Of a stretch of 64,000 nt of DNA, positions 35,138-44,467 are shown piece by piece. The stretch is taken from NCBI GenBank assembly GCA_031286585.1, contig JAITUC010000010.1, forward strand, positions 1 through 64,000. Direction: 5' to 3'. Origin of the DNA: Delftia acidovorans (GTDB lineage: Bacteria; Pseudomonadota; Gammaproteobacteria; Burkholderiales; Burkholderiaceae_C). The notes beneath the pieces are model-generated. The model had not been told where the DNA came from. It searched no databases and saw only the letters and a list, made by a program, of their open reading frames with translations. Position numbers and translations under genes: made by a program. Position 1 is the stretch's first letter. The number at the start of each line of letters is the position of its first letter.

Positions 35138-37069
35138 ATGATCCACATTACGCTTCCCGATGGTTCGCAACGTGAGTACCCCGGCCCGGTCACCGTGGCC
35201 GAAGTGGCCGCATCCATAGGCACGGGCCTTGCCAAAGCGGCACTGGCCGGCAAGGTGGGTGCTGGCGATGACGCCAAGGTGGTGGACACCAGCTTCGTCA
35301 TCGACAAGGACATGCCCCTGTCCATCGTGACGGCCAAGGACGCCGATGGCCTGGAAGTGATCCGCCATTCCACGGCCCACTTGCTGGCCTATGCGGTCAA
35401 GGAGCTGTTCCCCGATGCACAGGTCACCATCGGTCCCGTGATCGAGAACGGCTTCTACTACGACTTCTCGTACAAGCGTCCCTTCACCCCCGAGGACCTG
35501 ATCGCCATCGAAAAGCGCATGGCCGAACTGGCCGCCAAGGACGAGCCCGTGGTGCGCCGCGTGCTGCCTCGCGACGAGGCCGTTGCGTACTTCAAGGGCA
35601 TCGGCGAGAACTACAAGGCCGAGATCATCGCCAGCATCCCCTCCAACGAGGATGTGAGCCTGTATCGCGAAGGCAGCTTCGAGGATCTGTGCCGCGGCCC
35701 GCACGTGCCCAGCACCGGCAAGCTCAAGTTCTTCAAGCTGATGAAGGTGGCTGGCGCCTACTGGCGTGGCGACCATCGCAACGAGATGCTGCAGCGCGTG
35801 TATGGCACTGCCTGGGCATCGAAGGACGACCTGCAGCAGTACCTGCACATGCTGGAGGAGGCTGAAAAGCGCGACCACCGCAAGCTGGGCCGCGAACTGG
35901 ACCTGTTCCACATCGACGAGCATTCGCCGGGCACCGTGTTCTGGCACCCGAAGGGCTGGTCCCTGTGGCAGGAGGTCGAGCAGTACATGCGCCGCGTGTA
36001 CCGCGACAACGGCTACCAGGAAGTCAAGGGTCCGCAGATCCTGGACAAGACCCTGTGGGAGAAGACCGGCCATTGGGACAAGTACCGCGAGAACATGTTC
36101 ACGACCGAGTCGGAAAAGCGCGACTACGCGCTCAAGCCGATGAACTGCCCCGGCCACATCCTGATCTTCAAGCAGGGCATCAAGAGCTACCGCGACCTGC
36201 CGCTGCGCTACGGCGAATTCGGCCAGTGCCACCGCAACGAGCCCACGGGCGGCCTGCACGGCATCATGCGCGTGCGCGGCTTCACGCAGGATGACGGCCA
36301 CGTCTTTTGCACCGAAGACCAGATCCAGCCCGAAGTGCTGGCCTTCACCACGCTGCTGCAAAAGGTCTACAAGGACTTCGGTTTCAGCGACATCATCTAC
36401 AAGGTCGCCACGCGACCCGAGGCGCGCATCGGCTCCGATGAAAGCTGGGACAAGGCAGAAGCTGCGCTGATCAACAGCCTGGAGGCTTCGGGCTGCGAGT
36501 ACGTGATCTCGCCCGGCGATGGCGCGTTCTACGGCCCCAAGATCGAGTACACGCTCAAGGACGCCATCGGCCGCCAGTGGCAGTGCGGAACCATCCAGGT
36601 GGATTTCTCCATGCCCGAGCGCCTGGATGCGGAGTACGTGGGCGAGGATGGCGACCGCCATCGCCCCGTGATGCTGCACCGTGCCATCGTCGGCAGCCTG
36701 GAGCGTTTCATCGGCATTCTCATCGAGCAGCACGCCGGCGCCATGCCGACCTGGCTGGCTCCCGTGCAGGCTGCCGTGCTCAATATCACCGACGCGCAGG
36801 CGGACTATGTGCGGGAAGTCGCGCAAAAGCTGCAAAAAGCATTTCCGAATCAAGGCCTTAGGGTGGCGACAGATCTGCGCAACGAAAAGATTACGTATAA
36901 AATACGGGAGCATTCGTTGCAAAAGCTGCCTTACATCCTTGTTGCTGGCGACAAGGAGAAGGCCGCTGGTGCAGTGGCAGTGCGCGCACGGGGCAACAAG
37001 GACCTCGGAGTGATGTCGGTCGATGCGTTCATTGAACTCGTGGCCAAGGACATCGCGGCGAAGGCCTGA
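35138..37069 (+). CDS. thrS: Threonyl-tRNA synthetase
   Basis: 643-aa class II synthetase, full length. The TGS domain covers residues 1-60, the editing domain follows ([17 protein letters not shown]), and the catalytic core has [12 protein letters not shown] with the zinc-ligand Cys near 337. Motif 2 is [20 protein letters not shown], and the anticodon-binding domain is at the C-terminus. First gene of the translation operon; expression should be set by the leader attenuator. Confidence 0.98.
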   Translation: MIHITLPDGSQREYPGPVTVAEVAASIGTGLAKAALAGKVGAGDDAKVVDTSFVIDKDMPLSIVTAKDADGLEVIRHSTAHLLAYAVKELFPDAQVTIGPVIENGFYYDFSYKRPFTPEDLIAIEKRMAELAAKDEPVVRRVLPRDEAVAYFKGIGENYKAEIIASIPSNEDVSLYREGSFEDLCRGPHVPSTGKLKFFKLMKVAGAYWRGDHRNEMLQRVYGTAWASKDDLQQYLHMLEEAEKRDHRKLGRELDLFHIDEHSPGTVFWHPKGWSLWQEVEQYMRRVYRDNGYQEVKGPQILDKTLWEKTGHWDKYRENMFTTESEKRDYALKPMNCPGHILIFKQGIKSYRDLPLRYGEFGQCHRNEPTGGLHGIMRVRGFTQDDGHVFCTEDQIQPEVLAFTTLLQKVYKDFGFSDIIYKVATRPEARIGSDESWDKAEAALINSLEASGCEYVISPGDGAFYGPKIEYTLKDAIGRQWQCGTIQVDFSMPERLDAEYVGEDGDRHRPVMLHRAIVGSLERFIGILIEQHAGAMPTWLAPVQAAVLNITDAQADYVREVAQKLQKAFPNQGLRVATDLRNEKITYKIREHSLQKLPYILVAGDKEKAAGAVAVRARGNKDLGVMSVDAFIELVAKDIAAKA

Positions 37070-37158
37070 TGGAGCATCTCCAAAGGCGGTAGCCGCTTGC
37101 GTGTACTGCACACAAGCGGCTACGCTGTTGTAGCAACTTAAATCCAAGGGTGAGAACC

Positions 37159-37767
37159 ATAGCTACTGAATTTCGTGATCGGCGCCACCGTGAAGAGCGC
37201 AAGCATCGTCTCAACCGTGAAATCATGGCGCCTGAAGTGCGTCTGTCCGGCCCGGAGAACGAGCCGCTGGGCATCGTGCCTCTGCAGGAAGCGCTGCGCA
37301 TGGCGGGCGAGCTGGACGTGGATCTGGTGGAAATCGCCGCCACTGCCACTCCCCCTGTCTGCCGGTTGATGGACTATGGCAAGTTCAAGTACCTTGAACA
37401 GAAGAAGGCTGCCGAAGCCAAGGCCAAGCAGACCGTCATCGAAATCAAGGAAGTGAAATTCCGCCCTGGCACCGACGACGGCGACTACAACATCAAGCTG
37501 CGCAACATCCGCCGTTTCCTGGCCGATGGTGACAAGTGCAAGATCACGCTGCGGTTCCGCGGCCGTGAAATCACGCACCAGCAGATCGGCCTGGACCTGC
37601 TGAACCGTCTGCGTGACGATCTGGCGGATTCCATCCAGGTGGAGCAGTTCCCCAAGCTGGAAGGCCGCCAGATGGTGATGATGATCGCCCCTGCGCGCAA
37701 GAAGCCCACCGCTGGCGGCAAGCCGGCTGAAGTTTCTGCTGCACCTGCGGTGGCTGATAAGGCATAA
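37159..37767 (+). CDS. infC: Translation initiation factor IF-3, probable AUA start
   Basis: 202 aa: N-domain ([32 protein letters not shown]), linker rich in Lys/Ala, C-domain ([19 protein letters not shown]) and a 20-residue Ala-rich tail. No ATG fits. A GTG at 37150 directly abuts the AAGG ribosome-binding site, whereas ATA at 37159 is 8 bases past it and gives the N-terminus [14 protein letters not shown] after the initiator Met. Use of a rare start codon fits IF-3 autoregulation as known for the AUU start of E. coli infC. Confidence 0.92.
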   Translation: MATEFRDRRHREERKHRLNREIMAPEVRLSGPENEPLGIVPLQEALRMAGELDVDLVEIAATATPPVCRLMDYGKFKYLEQKKAAEAKAKQTVIEIKEVKFRPGTDDGDYNIKLRNIRRFLADGDKCKITLRFRGREITHQQIGLDLLNRLRDDLADSIQVEQFPKLEGRQMVMMIAPARKKPTAGGKPAEVSAAPAVADKA

Positions 37768-37843
37768 TCGCGGTTTCGCCCTTCGTTGAGGGGCGACAGA
37801 ATTTGCAGGCCGTGCGCGAGTTGATTGCGCAGGGTCTGCGATG

Positions 37844-37870
37844 CAAGGGACATGGTTTCCATGTCCCTTG
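37844..37870 (+). promoter_or_regulatory. Strong hairpin in the infC-rpmI spacer
   Basis: CAAGGGACATGG, loop TTT, CCATGTCCCTTG: a perfect 12-bp stem 77 bp past infC and 100 bp before rpmI, in a 203-bp spacer that is long for this operon. It may be part of an L20-responsive leader controlling rpmI-rplT or a partial terminator. Confidence 0.5.
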
Positions 37871-37970
37871 TTCTTGCCGGCCTCCGGGCTGGCACAGAAG
37901 TGTCTCGGGGCCAGCAAGTGCGCGCAGTGTTGCGAGCCGCCTCACGAGCACAAACAACAGGAGCATTCAA

Positions 37971-38174
37971 ATGCCCAAAATGAAGACCAAGAGCAGCGCG
38001 AAGAAGCGTTTTCGCGTTCGTCCCGGTGGCACCGTCAAGCGCGGTCAAGCCTTCAAGCGTCACATCTTGACCAAGAAGACCACCAAGAACAAGCGTCACC
38101 TGCGTGGTGCAGTGGCTGTGCATGAGACCAACATGGGCTCTATCGCACAAATGCTGCCGATGGCTGGCCTGTAA
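37971..38174 (+). CDS. rpmI: 50S ribosomal protein bL35
   Basis: 67 aa, very basic: [20 protein letters not shown] and [24 protein letters not shown] precedes ATG 37971. Followed 26 bp later by rplT, the invariant neighbour. Confidence 0.97.
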   Translation: MPKMKTKSSAKKRFRVRPGGTVKRGQAFKRHILTKKTTKNKRHLRGAVAVHETNMGSIAQMLPMAGL

Positions 38175-38200
38175 TTCACTGACGAACAAGGAGAAAACAC

Positions 38201-38560
38201 ATGCCTCGCGTCAAACGTGGTGTAACGGCCCGCGCCCGTCACAAAAAAGTTCTGGCCCTTTCCAAGGGTTTCCGCGGCCGCCGCGGCAATGTCTTCCGCA
38301 TCGCCAAGCAGGCGGTGATGAAGGCTGGGCAATATGCCTACCGTGACCGCCGTGCCAAGAAGCGCGTGTTCCGCCGTCTGTGGATCGCCCGTATCAACGC
38401 CGCTGCACGTGAACTGGGCCTGACCTACAGCCAGTTCGCCAACGGCCTGAAGAAGGCAGCCATCGAGATCGACCGCAAGATGCTGGCCGATATCGCGGTG
38501 CACGACAAGGCTGCCTTCAGCAGCATCGTTGATCAAGTCAAGGCCAAGCTGGCTGCTTGA
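38201..38560 (+). CDS. rplT: 50S ribosomal protein bL20
   Basis: 119 aa: [20 protein letters not shown], then [20 protein letters not shown]. Early assembly protein of the large subunit and, in E. coli, the autorepressor of rpmI-rplT. AAGGAG before the ATG. Confidence 0.98.
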   Translation: MPRVKRGVTARARHKKVLALSKGFRGRRGNVFRIAKQAVMKAGQYAYRDRRAKKRVFRRLWIARINAAARELGLTYSQFANGLKKAAIEIDRKMLADIAVHDKAAFSSIVDQVKAKLAA

Positions 38561-38606
38561 GATAACGGTCTGCGGCCATCCTCGTGATGGTCTGCAGCGC
38601 AAACAG

Positions 38607-38650
38607 CAAGGGCTAGGGCTTGAAAAGGCTGCTAGCCCTTGTTTCTTTTC
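38607..38650 (+). terminator. Terminator/attenuator hairpin before pheS
   Basis: CAAGGGCTAG paired with CTAGCCCTTG, 15-base loop, followed by a T-rich stretch, inside the 110-bp rplT-pheS spacer. It may reduce transcription into pheST. No Phe-rich leader peptide is visible. Confidence 0.55.
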
Positions 38651-38670
38651 ACAGTCGATAAAGAGTCGAT

Positions 38671-39723
38671 ATGAACGAGTTGGATTCTCTGGTCGAGAGC
38701 GCGCAGCAGCTGTTCGCGCAGGCACAAACCCCCGCTGATCTGGAAAACGCCAAGGCGCAGTTTCTGGGCAAGTCGGGCAAGGTGACCGAGCTCATGAAGG
38801 GCATGGCGCAGCTTTCCGTCGAAGAGAAGAAGTCGCGCGGAGCCGCCATCAACGTGGCCAAGCAAGGCATCGAGGCCGCGCTGACCGCGCGCCGCAAGGC
38901 CCTGGCCGATGCAGAACTGCAGGCCCACCTCAAGGCCGAGGTGCTGGATGTGACGCTGCCGGGCCGCCGCCGCGGGCAGGGTGGCTTGCACCCCGTGTCG
39001 CTGACGCTGGAGCGCATCGAGGGCATCTTCGGCTCCATGGGTTTCGATGTGGCCGAGGGCCCCGAGATCGAGTCCGACTGGTTCAACTTCACCGCACTGA
39101 ACACGCCGGAAGACCATCCCGCCCGTTCCATGCACGACACCTTCTACGTGGAAGGCGGCACGGAGCAGGCTCCCAATCTGCTGCGCACGCACACCAGCCC
39201 CATGCAGGTGCGCCACGCTGTGCAGCACGTCAAGAAATACCGTGAGCGGCTGGACGCGGGCCAGGGCATGCCCGAGATCCGCGTGATCGCGCCGGGCCGC
39301 ACCTACCGCGTGGACAGCGATGCCACGCATTCGCCCATGTTCCACCAGTGCGAAGGCCTGTGGATTGGCGAGAACGTCAGCTTCAAGGACCTGAAGGTGG
39401 TCTTCACCGACTTCTGCAAGACCTTCTTCGAGAGCGACGACCTGGTGCTGCGCTTCCGCCCCAGCTTCTTCCCCTTCACCGAGCCCAGCGCCGAGATCGA
39501 CATCCAGTTCCAGAGCGGCCCGCTGGCCGGCCGCTGGCTGGAAGTGGCCGGCTCCGGCCAGGTGCACCCCAACGTGGTGCGCAACATGGGGTTGGACCCC
39601 GAAAAGTACATCGGCTTTGCCTTTGGCATGGGGCCTGACCGCCTGACCATGCTGCGCTATGGCGTCAACGATCTGCGACTGTTTTTTGACGGCGATATCC
39701 GCTTCCTGTCGCAATTCCGCTGA
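38671..39723 (+). CDS. pheS: Phenylalanyl-tRNA synthetase alpha subunit
   Basis: 350-aa class II catalytic subunit. N-terminal coiled coil (about 1-85), motif 1 near [17 protein letters not shown], motif 2 in [20 protein letters not shown], motif 3 in [18 protein letters not shown]. Forms the alpha2-beta2 enzyme with PheT, whose gene starts 75 bp downstream. Confidence 0.97.
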   Translation: MNELDSLVESAQQLFAQAQTPADLENAKAQFLGKSGKVTELMKGMAQLSVEEKKSRGAAINVAKQGIEAALTARRKALADAELQAHLKAEVLDVTLPGRRRGQGGLHPVSLTLERIEGIFGSMGFDVAEGPEIESDWFNFTALNTPEDHPARSMHDTFYVEGGTEQAPNLLRTHTSPMQVRHAVQHVKKYRERLDAGQGMPEIRVIAPGRTYRVDSDATHSPMFHQCEGLWIGENVSFKDLKVVFTDFCKTFFESDDLVLRFRPSFFPFTEPSAEIDIQFQSGPLAGRWLEVAGSGQVHPNVVRNMGLDPEKYIGFAFGMGPDRLTMLRYGVNDLRLFFDGDIRFLSQFR

Positions 39724-39798
39724 TCCGGCTGCAAGCCTTCGCCAAAGAGTCCGCCAGCGCCACGGCGCGCGGACCGAACCAACGCCAAAGAGTCTGAT

Positions 39799-42246
39799 AT
39801 GCAATTTCCCGAATCCTGGCTGCGCGAGTTCTGCAATCCGCCGCTGACCACCCAAGAACTGGCCGACACCCTGACCATGGCCGGCCTGGAGGTGGAGGAG
39901 CTGGAGCCCGTGGCGCCGCCGTTCACCAAGATCGTCGTCGGCGAGATCAAGGCCGCCGAGCAGCATCCCAATGCCGACCGCCTGCGCGTGTGCCAGGTCG
40001 ATGTGGGCGGACCCGAGCTGCTGACCATCGTCTGCGGCGCGCCCAACGCGCGCGTGGGCATCCGCGTGCCCTGCGCCACGGTGGGCGCCGAGCTGCCGCC
40101 CGGTGAAGATGGCAAGCCTTTCCTGATCAAGATCGGCAAGCTGCGCGGTGTGGAGAGTTTCGGCATGCTGTGCTCGGCACGCGAGCTCAAGCTGTCCGAG
40201 GACCATGGCGGCCTGATGGAGCTGCCGCTGGACGCGCCCCTGGGCCAGAACATCCGCGAATACCTGAACCTGGATGACACGCTGTTCACGCTCAAGCTCA
40301 CGCCCAACCTGGCGCATTGCCTGAGCGTCTATGGCGTGGCGCGCGAAGTGGCTGCGCTGACCGGCGCGCCGCTCAAGCCCCAGTCGTTCACGCCTGCCGC
40401 CGTGGGCGTGCAGGACAAGCTGGCCGTGAAGATCGAGGCGCCCGACCTGTGCGGCCGCTTCTCGGGCCGCGTGGTGCGCAATGTCAACACCCAGGCCAAG
40501 ACACCGCAGTGGATGGTCGATCGCCTGGCGCGCTGCGGCCAGCGCAGCGTGGCGCCGCTGGTGGACATCTCCAACTATGTGATGTTCGAACTGGGCCGCC
40601 CTTCGCACATCTTCGACCTGGACAAGATCCACGGCGGCCTGCAGGTGCGCTGGGGCAAGGAAGGCGAGCAGCTCAAGCTGCTCAACGGCAACACCGTCAC
40701 CGTGGATGGCCAGGTGGGCGTGATCGCCGATGACCGCGAGGTCGAGTCGCTGGCCGGCATCATGGGCGGCGACGCCACGGCCGTATCCGACGACACGCGC
40801 CACATCTACATCGAGGCCGCATTCTGGTGGCCCAAGTCGATTGCCGGCCGTTCGCGCCGCTACAACTTCTCCACCGATGCGGGCCACCGCTTCGAGCGGG
40901 GTGTCGATCCCGAACTGACGGTCGAGCACATCGAGCGCATCACCGGGCTGGTGCTGCAGATCTGCGGCACGCCCGAGACCGTCTGCGGCCCCATCGACGA
41001 CCAGAAGGCCAGCATGCCCCAGCCCAAGCCCGTCACGCTGCGCGTGGCGCGTGCGGCCAAGGTCATCGGCATGCCGCTCACGCAGCAGCAGTGCCACGAT
41101 GCGCTGGCCGGCCTGGGCCTGCCGGTGGAGCAGGGCGATGGCGTGCTCACCGTCACGCCGCCCAGCTTCCGCTTCGACATCAACATCGAGGAAGACCTGA
41201 TCGAGGAAGTGGCGCGCATGGTGGGTTACGAGAACCTGCCCACGACCAAGCCGCTGGCACCCATTGCGCCCAAGCTGCGCGCCGAGAACCGCCGCAGCCA
41301 GTTCGCCGTGCGCCGCGCGCTGGCCGATCTGGGCTACCAGGAAACCATCAACTTCAGCTTTGTGGAAGCCGCATGGGAGAAGGATCTGGCCGGCAACGCC
41401 AATCCCGTCCAGCTGCTCAACCCCATCGCAAGCCAGCTCAGCGTGATGCGCTCCAGCCTCATCGGCTCGCTGATGCAGGTGCTCAAGTTCAATGCCGACC
41501 GCAAGGCCGAGCGCGTGCGCGTGTTCGAGCTGGGTCGTGTCTTCCTCAAGGATGACAGCGTTGTTGACAGCGACACCACGGTCAAGGGCTTCCATCAGCC
41601 CATGCGCGTGGCGGGCCTGGCTTGGGGCGCTGGAGAGCAGCTGCAATGGGGCCGCGCCGAAGCCAAGGTGGACTTCTATGACGTCAAGGGCGACGTCGAG
41701 GCGCTGCTGGCGCCGCGCAAGCCCGTGTTCGAGCCGGCCGAGCATCCGGCCATGCACCCGGGCCGCTGCGCGCGCGTGCTGCTCGATGGGCAGTCCATCG
41801 GCTTCATCGGCGAGCTGCATCCCCAGTGGCGCCAGCAGTGGGATCTGGCCCAGGCGCCCGTGCTGTTCGAGCTGGAGCTCGATGCCGTGCTGGCGCGCGA
41901 GGTGCCGGTGTTCAAGCCCGTGGCCAAGCACCAGGCCGTGGAGCGCGACATTGCCGTGGTCGTGAACGAAAAGGCCACGCATGCCCAGCTCATGCAGGCA
42001 GTGGAAGCTGCCCAGACCGGCGGCCTGCTGCGCTCCGCCGTGCTGTTCGACGTGTTCCGCCCCAAGGCGCTCAAGGCCGGCGAGACAGCGGCACCGGGCG
42101 CGCTGGCGCAGGACGAAAAGAGCCTGGCCGTGCGCCTGACGCTGGGCAACGACGACAGCTCGCTGACCGACGTGCAGATCGAACAGGCCGTGCAGGCCGT
42201 GCTCGAGCAGCTGCAGCAACGCCTGGGCGCGCGCCTGCGCGCCTGA
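39799..42246 (+). CDS. pheT: Phenylalanyl-tRNA synthetase beta subunit
   Basis: 815 aa. It has an N-terminal tRNA-binding (EMAP-like) domain (about 40-150, EQHPNADRLRVCQVDVGG), B3/B4 editing domain, B5 domain and a C-terminal ferredoxin-like anticodon-binding domain (VFKPVAKHQAVERDIAVVV). Length is close to the family norm of about 795-810. Editing removes Tyr-tRNA-Phe. Confidence 0.97.
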   Translation: MQFPESWLREFCNPPLTTQELADTLTMAGLEVEELEPVAPPFTKIVVGEIKAAEQHPNADRLRVCQVDVGGPELLTIVCGAPNARVGIRVPCATVGAELPPGEDGKPFLIKIGKLRGVESFGMLCSARELKLSEDHGGLMELPLDAPLGQNIREYLNLDDTLFTLKLTPNLAHCLSVYGVAREVAALTGAPLKPQSFTPAAVGVQDKLAVKIEAPDLCGRFSGRVVRNVNTQAKTPQWMVDRLARCGQRSVAPLVDISNYVMFELGRPSHIFDLDKIHGGLQVRWGKEGEQLKLLNGNTVTVDGQVGVIADDREVESLAGIMGGDATAVSDDTRHIYIEAAFWWPKSIAGRSRRYNFSTDAGHRFERGVDPELTVEHIERITGLVLQICGTPETVCGPIDDQKASMPQPKPVTLRVARAAKVIGMPLTQQQCHDALAGLGLPVEQGDGVLTVTPPSFRFDINIEEDLIEEVARMVGYENLPTTKPLAPIAPKLRAENRRSQFAVRRALADLGYQETINFSFVEAAWEKDLAGNANPVQLLNPIASQLSVMRSSLIGSLMQVLKFNADRKAERVRVFELGRVFLKDDSVVDSDTTVKGFHQPMRVAGLAWGAGEQLQWGRAEAKVDFYDVKGDVEALLAPRKPVFEPAEHPAMHPGRCARVLLDGQSIGFIGELHPQWRQQWDLAQAPVLFELELDAVLAREVPVFKPVAKHQAVERDIAVVVNEKATHAQLMQAVEAAQTGGLLRSAVLFDVFRPKALKAGETAAPGALAQDEKSLAVRLTLGNDDSSLTDVQIEQAVQAVLEQLQQRLGARLRA

Positions 42247-42279
42247 TGGAAGGCCCATGCCGTGAAAGGAGATCCCGTG

Positions 42280-42612
42280 ATGGAACTGACGGTGGAAAGT
42301 CTTGATTCGCCCGCGCTGACCAAGGCGCAGCTGGCGGACCTGCTGTTCGACGAGATCGGCCTGAACAAGCGCGAATCCAAGGAAATGGTGGATGCGTTCT
42401 TCGAGCTGATCTCGCAAAGCCTGGTGACGGGCGAGGATGTGAAGCTGTCGGGCTTCGGCAACTTCCAGATCCGCACCAAGGCGCCGCGCCCGGGGCGCAA
42501 CCCGCGCACGGGCGAAGCCATTCCGATCGAGGCGCGCCGCGTCGTGACCTTCCATGCGAGCAGCAAGCTCAAGGAGCAGATCCAGGAAGGCACGGCGGGC
42601 TCCGCATCCTGA
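42280..42612 (+). CDS. ihfA: Integration host factor alpha subunit
   Basis: 110-aa nucleoid protein of the HU/IHF family: [40 protein letters not shown] (the DNA-bending arm with the Pro at its tip) and [23 protein letters not shown] 42280 is 8 bases after AAAGGAG; the adjacent GTG 42277 is also possible. Position right after pheT is conserved across proteobacteria. Confidence 0.95.
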   Translation: MELTVESLDSPALTKAQLADLLFDEIGLNKRESKEMVDAFFELISQSLVTGEDVKLSGFGNFQIRTKAPRPGRNPRTGEAIPIEARRVVTFHASSKLKEQIQEGTAGSAS

Positions 42613-42800
42613 AGGGTCGATCCCGGGGCCCGGCTCGCCGTGGCCCAGCTGTCGTCAGCCTGTCTGCCTCGCGGTGGATGGGCTGTTTTTACGACAGGGT
42701 GCTGGCCTGCAAGCGAGCTGTGCAGTAGGCTCGGCCTTCTTCCCGGATCGGCGTGCGCGCACCAGCGGCATTGCACATCCTGACCTCATCCACATTTGCC

Positions 42801-43211
42801 ATGGCTTCACTTCTGCCCCAGATTCCCGCCAAGCGCTACTTCACCATCGGTGAGGTTGCGGATCTGTGCGACGTCAAGCCGCATGTGCTGCGCTATTGGG
42901 AGCAGGAGTTCACCCAACTGCGTCCCATGAAGCGGCGCGGCAACCGCCGCTACTACCAGCACCACGAAGTGCTGATGATCCGGCGCATCCGTGAGCTGCT
43001 CTACGAGCAGGGCTTCACCATCAACGGCGCGCGCAACCGCCTGCGCGAAGCCTCGGGGTCTGCCGTGGTTCCCGTGCTGCAGGCCGGTGTCGTGGCGTCG
43101 GCGCCGGCGGCCGCGCCGCTGCTCGGCGGTGATGCCGCGGCCAGCGTTCCGCTGGAGCCGGAGGCCGTGCGCGAAGAGCTTTTGCAGATTCGTGCGCTGC
43201 TTTCTATTTGA
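42801..43211 (+). CDS. MerR-family transcriptional regulator downstream of ihfA
   Basis: 136 aa. The MerR helix-turn-helix is YFTIGEVADLCDVKPHVLRY, with the wing at MKRRGNRRYYQHHEVLMIRR (continuing to helix 4). The C-terminus is Ala-rich and lacks metal-binding cysteines. This gene pair (ihfA-merR) followed by tRNA-Pro is conserved in Burkholderiales; its targets are unknown. Confidence 0.9.
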   Translation: MASLLPQIPAKRYFTIGEVADLCDVKPHVLRYWEQEFTQLRPMKRRGNRRYYQHHEVLMIRRIRELLYEQGFTINGARNRLREASGSAVVPVLQAGVVASAPAAAPLLGGDAAASVPLEPEAVREELLQIRALLSI

Positions 43212-43241
43212 GAGCAAAAAGCTGTATATAATTGAATTCTT

Positions 43242-43318
43242 CGGCGTGTAGCGCAGCCTGGTAGCGCACTTGCATGGGGTGCAAGGGGTCGCGAGTTCGA
43301 ATCCCGCCACGCCGACCA
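43242..43318 (+). tRNA. tRNA-Pro (GGG), copy 1
   Basis: 77 nt including encoded CCA. The acceptor stem is CGGCGTG/CACGCCG and the anticodon stem is CTTGC/GCAAG around ATGGGGT, giving anticodon GGG. The T-arm is GCGAG-TTCGAAT-CCCGC with one A-C mismatch. TATAAT (43227-43232) lies just upstream. Identical to the copy at 47628-47704. Confidence 0.97.
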
Positions 43319-43327
43319 TCAATGAAT

Positions 43328-43365
43328 ACGGACCACAGCTTCTGGCTGTGGTCCGTTTTTCTTTG
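43328..43365 (+). terminator. Terminator after tRNA-Pro copy 1
   Basis: ACGGACCACAGC paired with GCTGTGGTCCGT, 5-base loop, then TTTTTCTTT. Confidence 0.85.
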
Positions 43366-43415
43366 TGCCGCCAGTTGCCGCCAACCGCTGAAGGGCGGTG
43401 GCCGTTGCGCAAGGG

Positions 43416-44315
43416 TCAACCCTGGGCGCAGGTGGCAAGCAGCCATTGCCTGAAGGCTGCCAGCGGAGGCAGTGTCGTGTTCCTTTCGGGATAGACCAGG
43501 TAGTAGCTGCGCTGGCTGGGGATGGCGTCTCCCACCACGTGCAGCTCGCCGCGCGATATCTCCTCTTCCACCAGCACCCGTGGCACCAGGCCCACGCCCA
43601 TGCCTGCCAGCACGGCCTGTATCAGGTGCGAGGTCAGCTCGAAGCTCGGCCCTATCCGCATCTGCCGGTGATCGAGCCGGTAGTGCGTGAACCACTCGCT
43701 CCAGGCCTGCCGGTTGCTGGCCACCGTGAGCAGCACCTGTTGGCTCGCCCAGTCCGGCGTGGCTGCTGCCTGCCCGGCCTGCTCCAGCGCCTGCGGGCTG
43801 GCCACCGCCACCAGAAACTCGTGGTACAGGCGATGGGCGGTCAGCCCGGGCCAGTCTCCCGTGCCCACGGTGATGGCGGCGTCTATCTCTGCGCTGTCGA
43901 AATCGATATCGCCGATGCGCGAGTGGATGTGCATCGTCACCCCGGGCTGCGCCTGGTAGAAACCGTGCAGGTGCGGCAGCAGCCATTTGGAGCCGAAGGT
44001 GGGCAGGGTGGCCAGGTTGAGCGTGCCGCCGCCGGACTGGCGTGACATGGCCTGCAGGGTGGCGCTGCGTATGCGGCCCAGGGCGGCGCCCAGGTCGATG
44101 AAGTAGCGGCGTCCCACGTCGGTCAGGCGCACCGTGCGGCCCTCGCGGCGGAACAGGCGGATGCCCAGCTGCGCCTCCAGTGTCTGCACCTGCCGGCTGA
44201 TGGCGCTCTGGCTGAGCGACAGCTCCTCGGCCGCACGCGCATAGCTTTCGTGGCGGGCGGCCGCCTCAAAGACCAGCAGCAGGGACATGGAGGGCGTCAG
44301 GCGTCGGTAATTCAT
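43416..44315 (-). CDS. LysR-family regulator, GcvA-like
   Basis: 299 aa. The helix-turn-helix (about 20-40) is YARAAEELSLSQSAISRQVQ. The effector domain matches the GcvA group (IGDIDFDSAEIDAAITVGTG, VLAGMGVGLVPRVLVEEEI). Start MNYRRLTPSMSLL is typical of that group. It is divergent from the YdiJ-type dehydrogenase gene (153-bp spacer), so it probably controls that gene; the effector is unknown. Confidence 0.9.
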   Translation of the reverse strand: MNYRRLTPSMSLLLVFEAAARHESYARAAEELSLSQSAISRQVQTLEAQLGIRLFRREGRTVRLTDVGRRYFIDLGAALGRIRSATLQAMSRQSGGGTLNLATLPTFGSKWLLPHLHGFYQAQPGVTMHIHSRIGDIDFDSAEIDAAITVGTGDWPGLTAHRLYHEFLVAVASPQALEQAGQAAATPDWASQQVLLTVASNRQAWSEWFTHYRLDHRQMRIGPSFELTSHLIQAVLAGMGVGLVPRVLVEEEISRGELHVVGDAIPSQRSYYLVYPERNTTLPPLAAFRQWLLATCAQG

Positions 44316-44467
44316 GAGTTTTATGCAGTGTTTGCGGCAGCAATTTTCGTTTGTTCCAGAGAAGGAGTGTAGAGATACTTGCGGCCATGGTTGGCCTGAA
44401 ATCGTGTATTGCATGCATGGGTTTCCTGGGCTGACCGCCTGCAACAGAACTCTCCACCGTGCCCTCC

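Noticed and set aside
38632-42555. 1307-codon minus-strand frame opposite pheS, pheT and ihfA
   Set aside because: Spans three certain genes on the other strand and has shadow-type composition.
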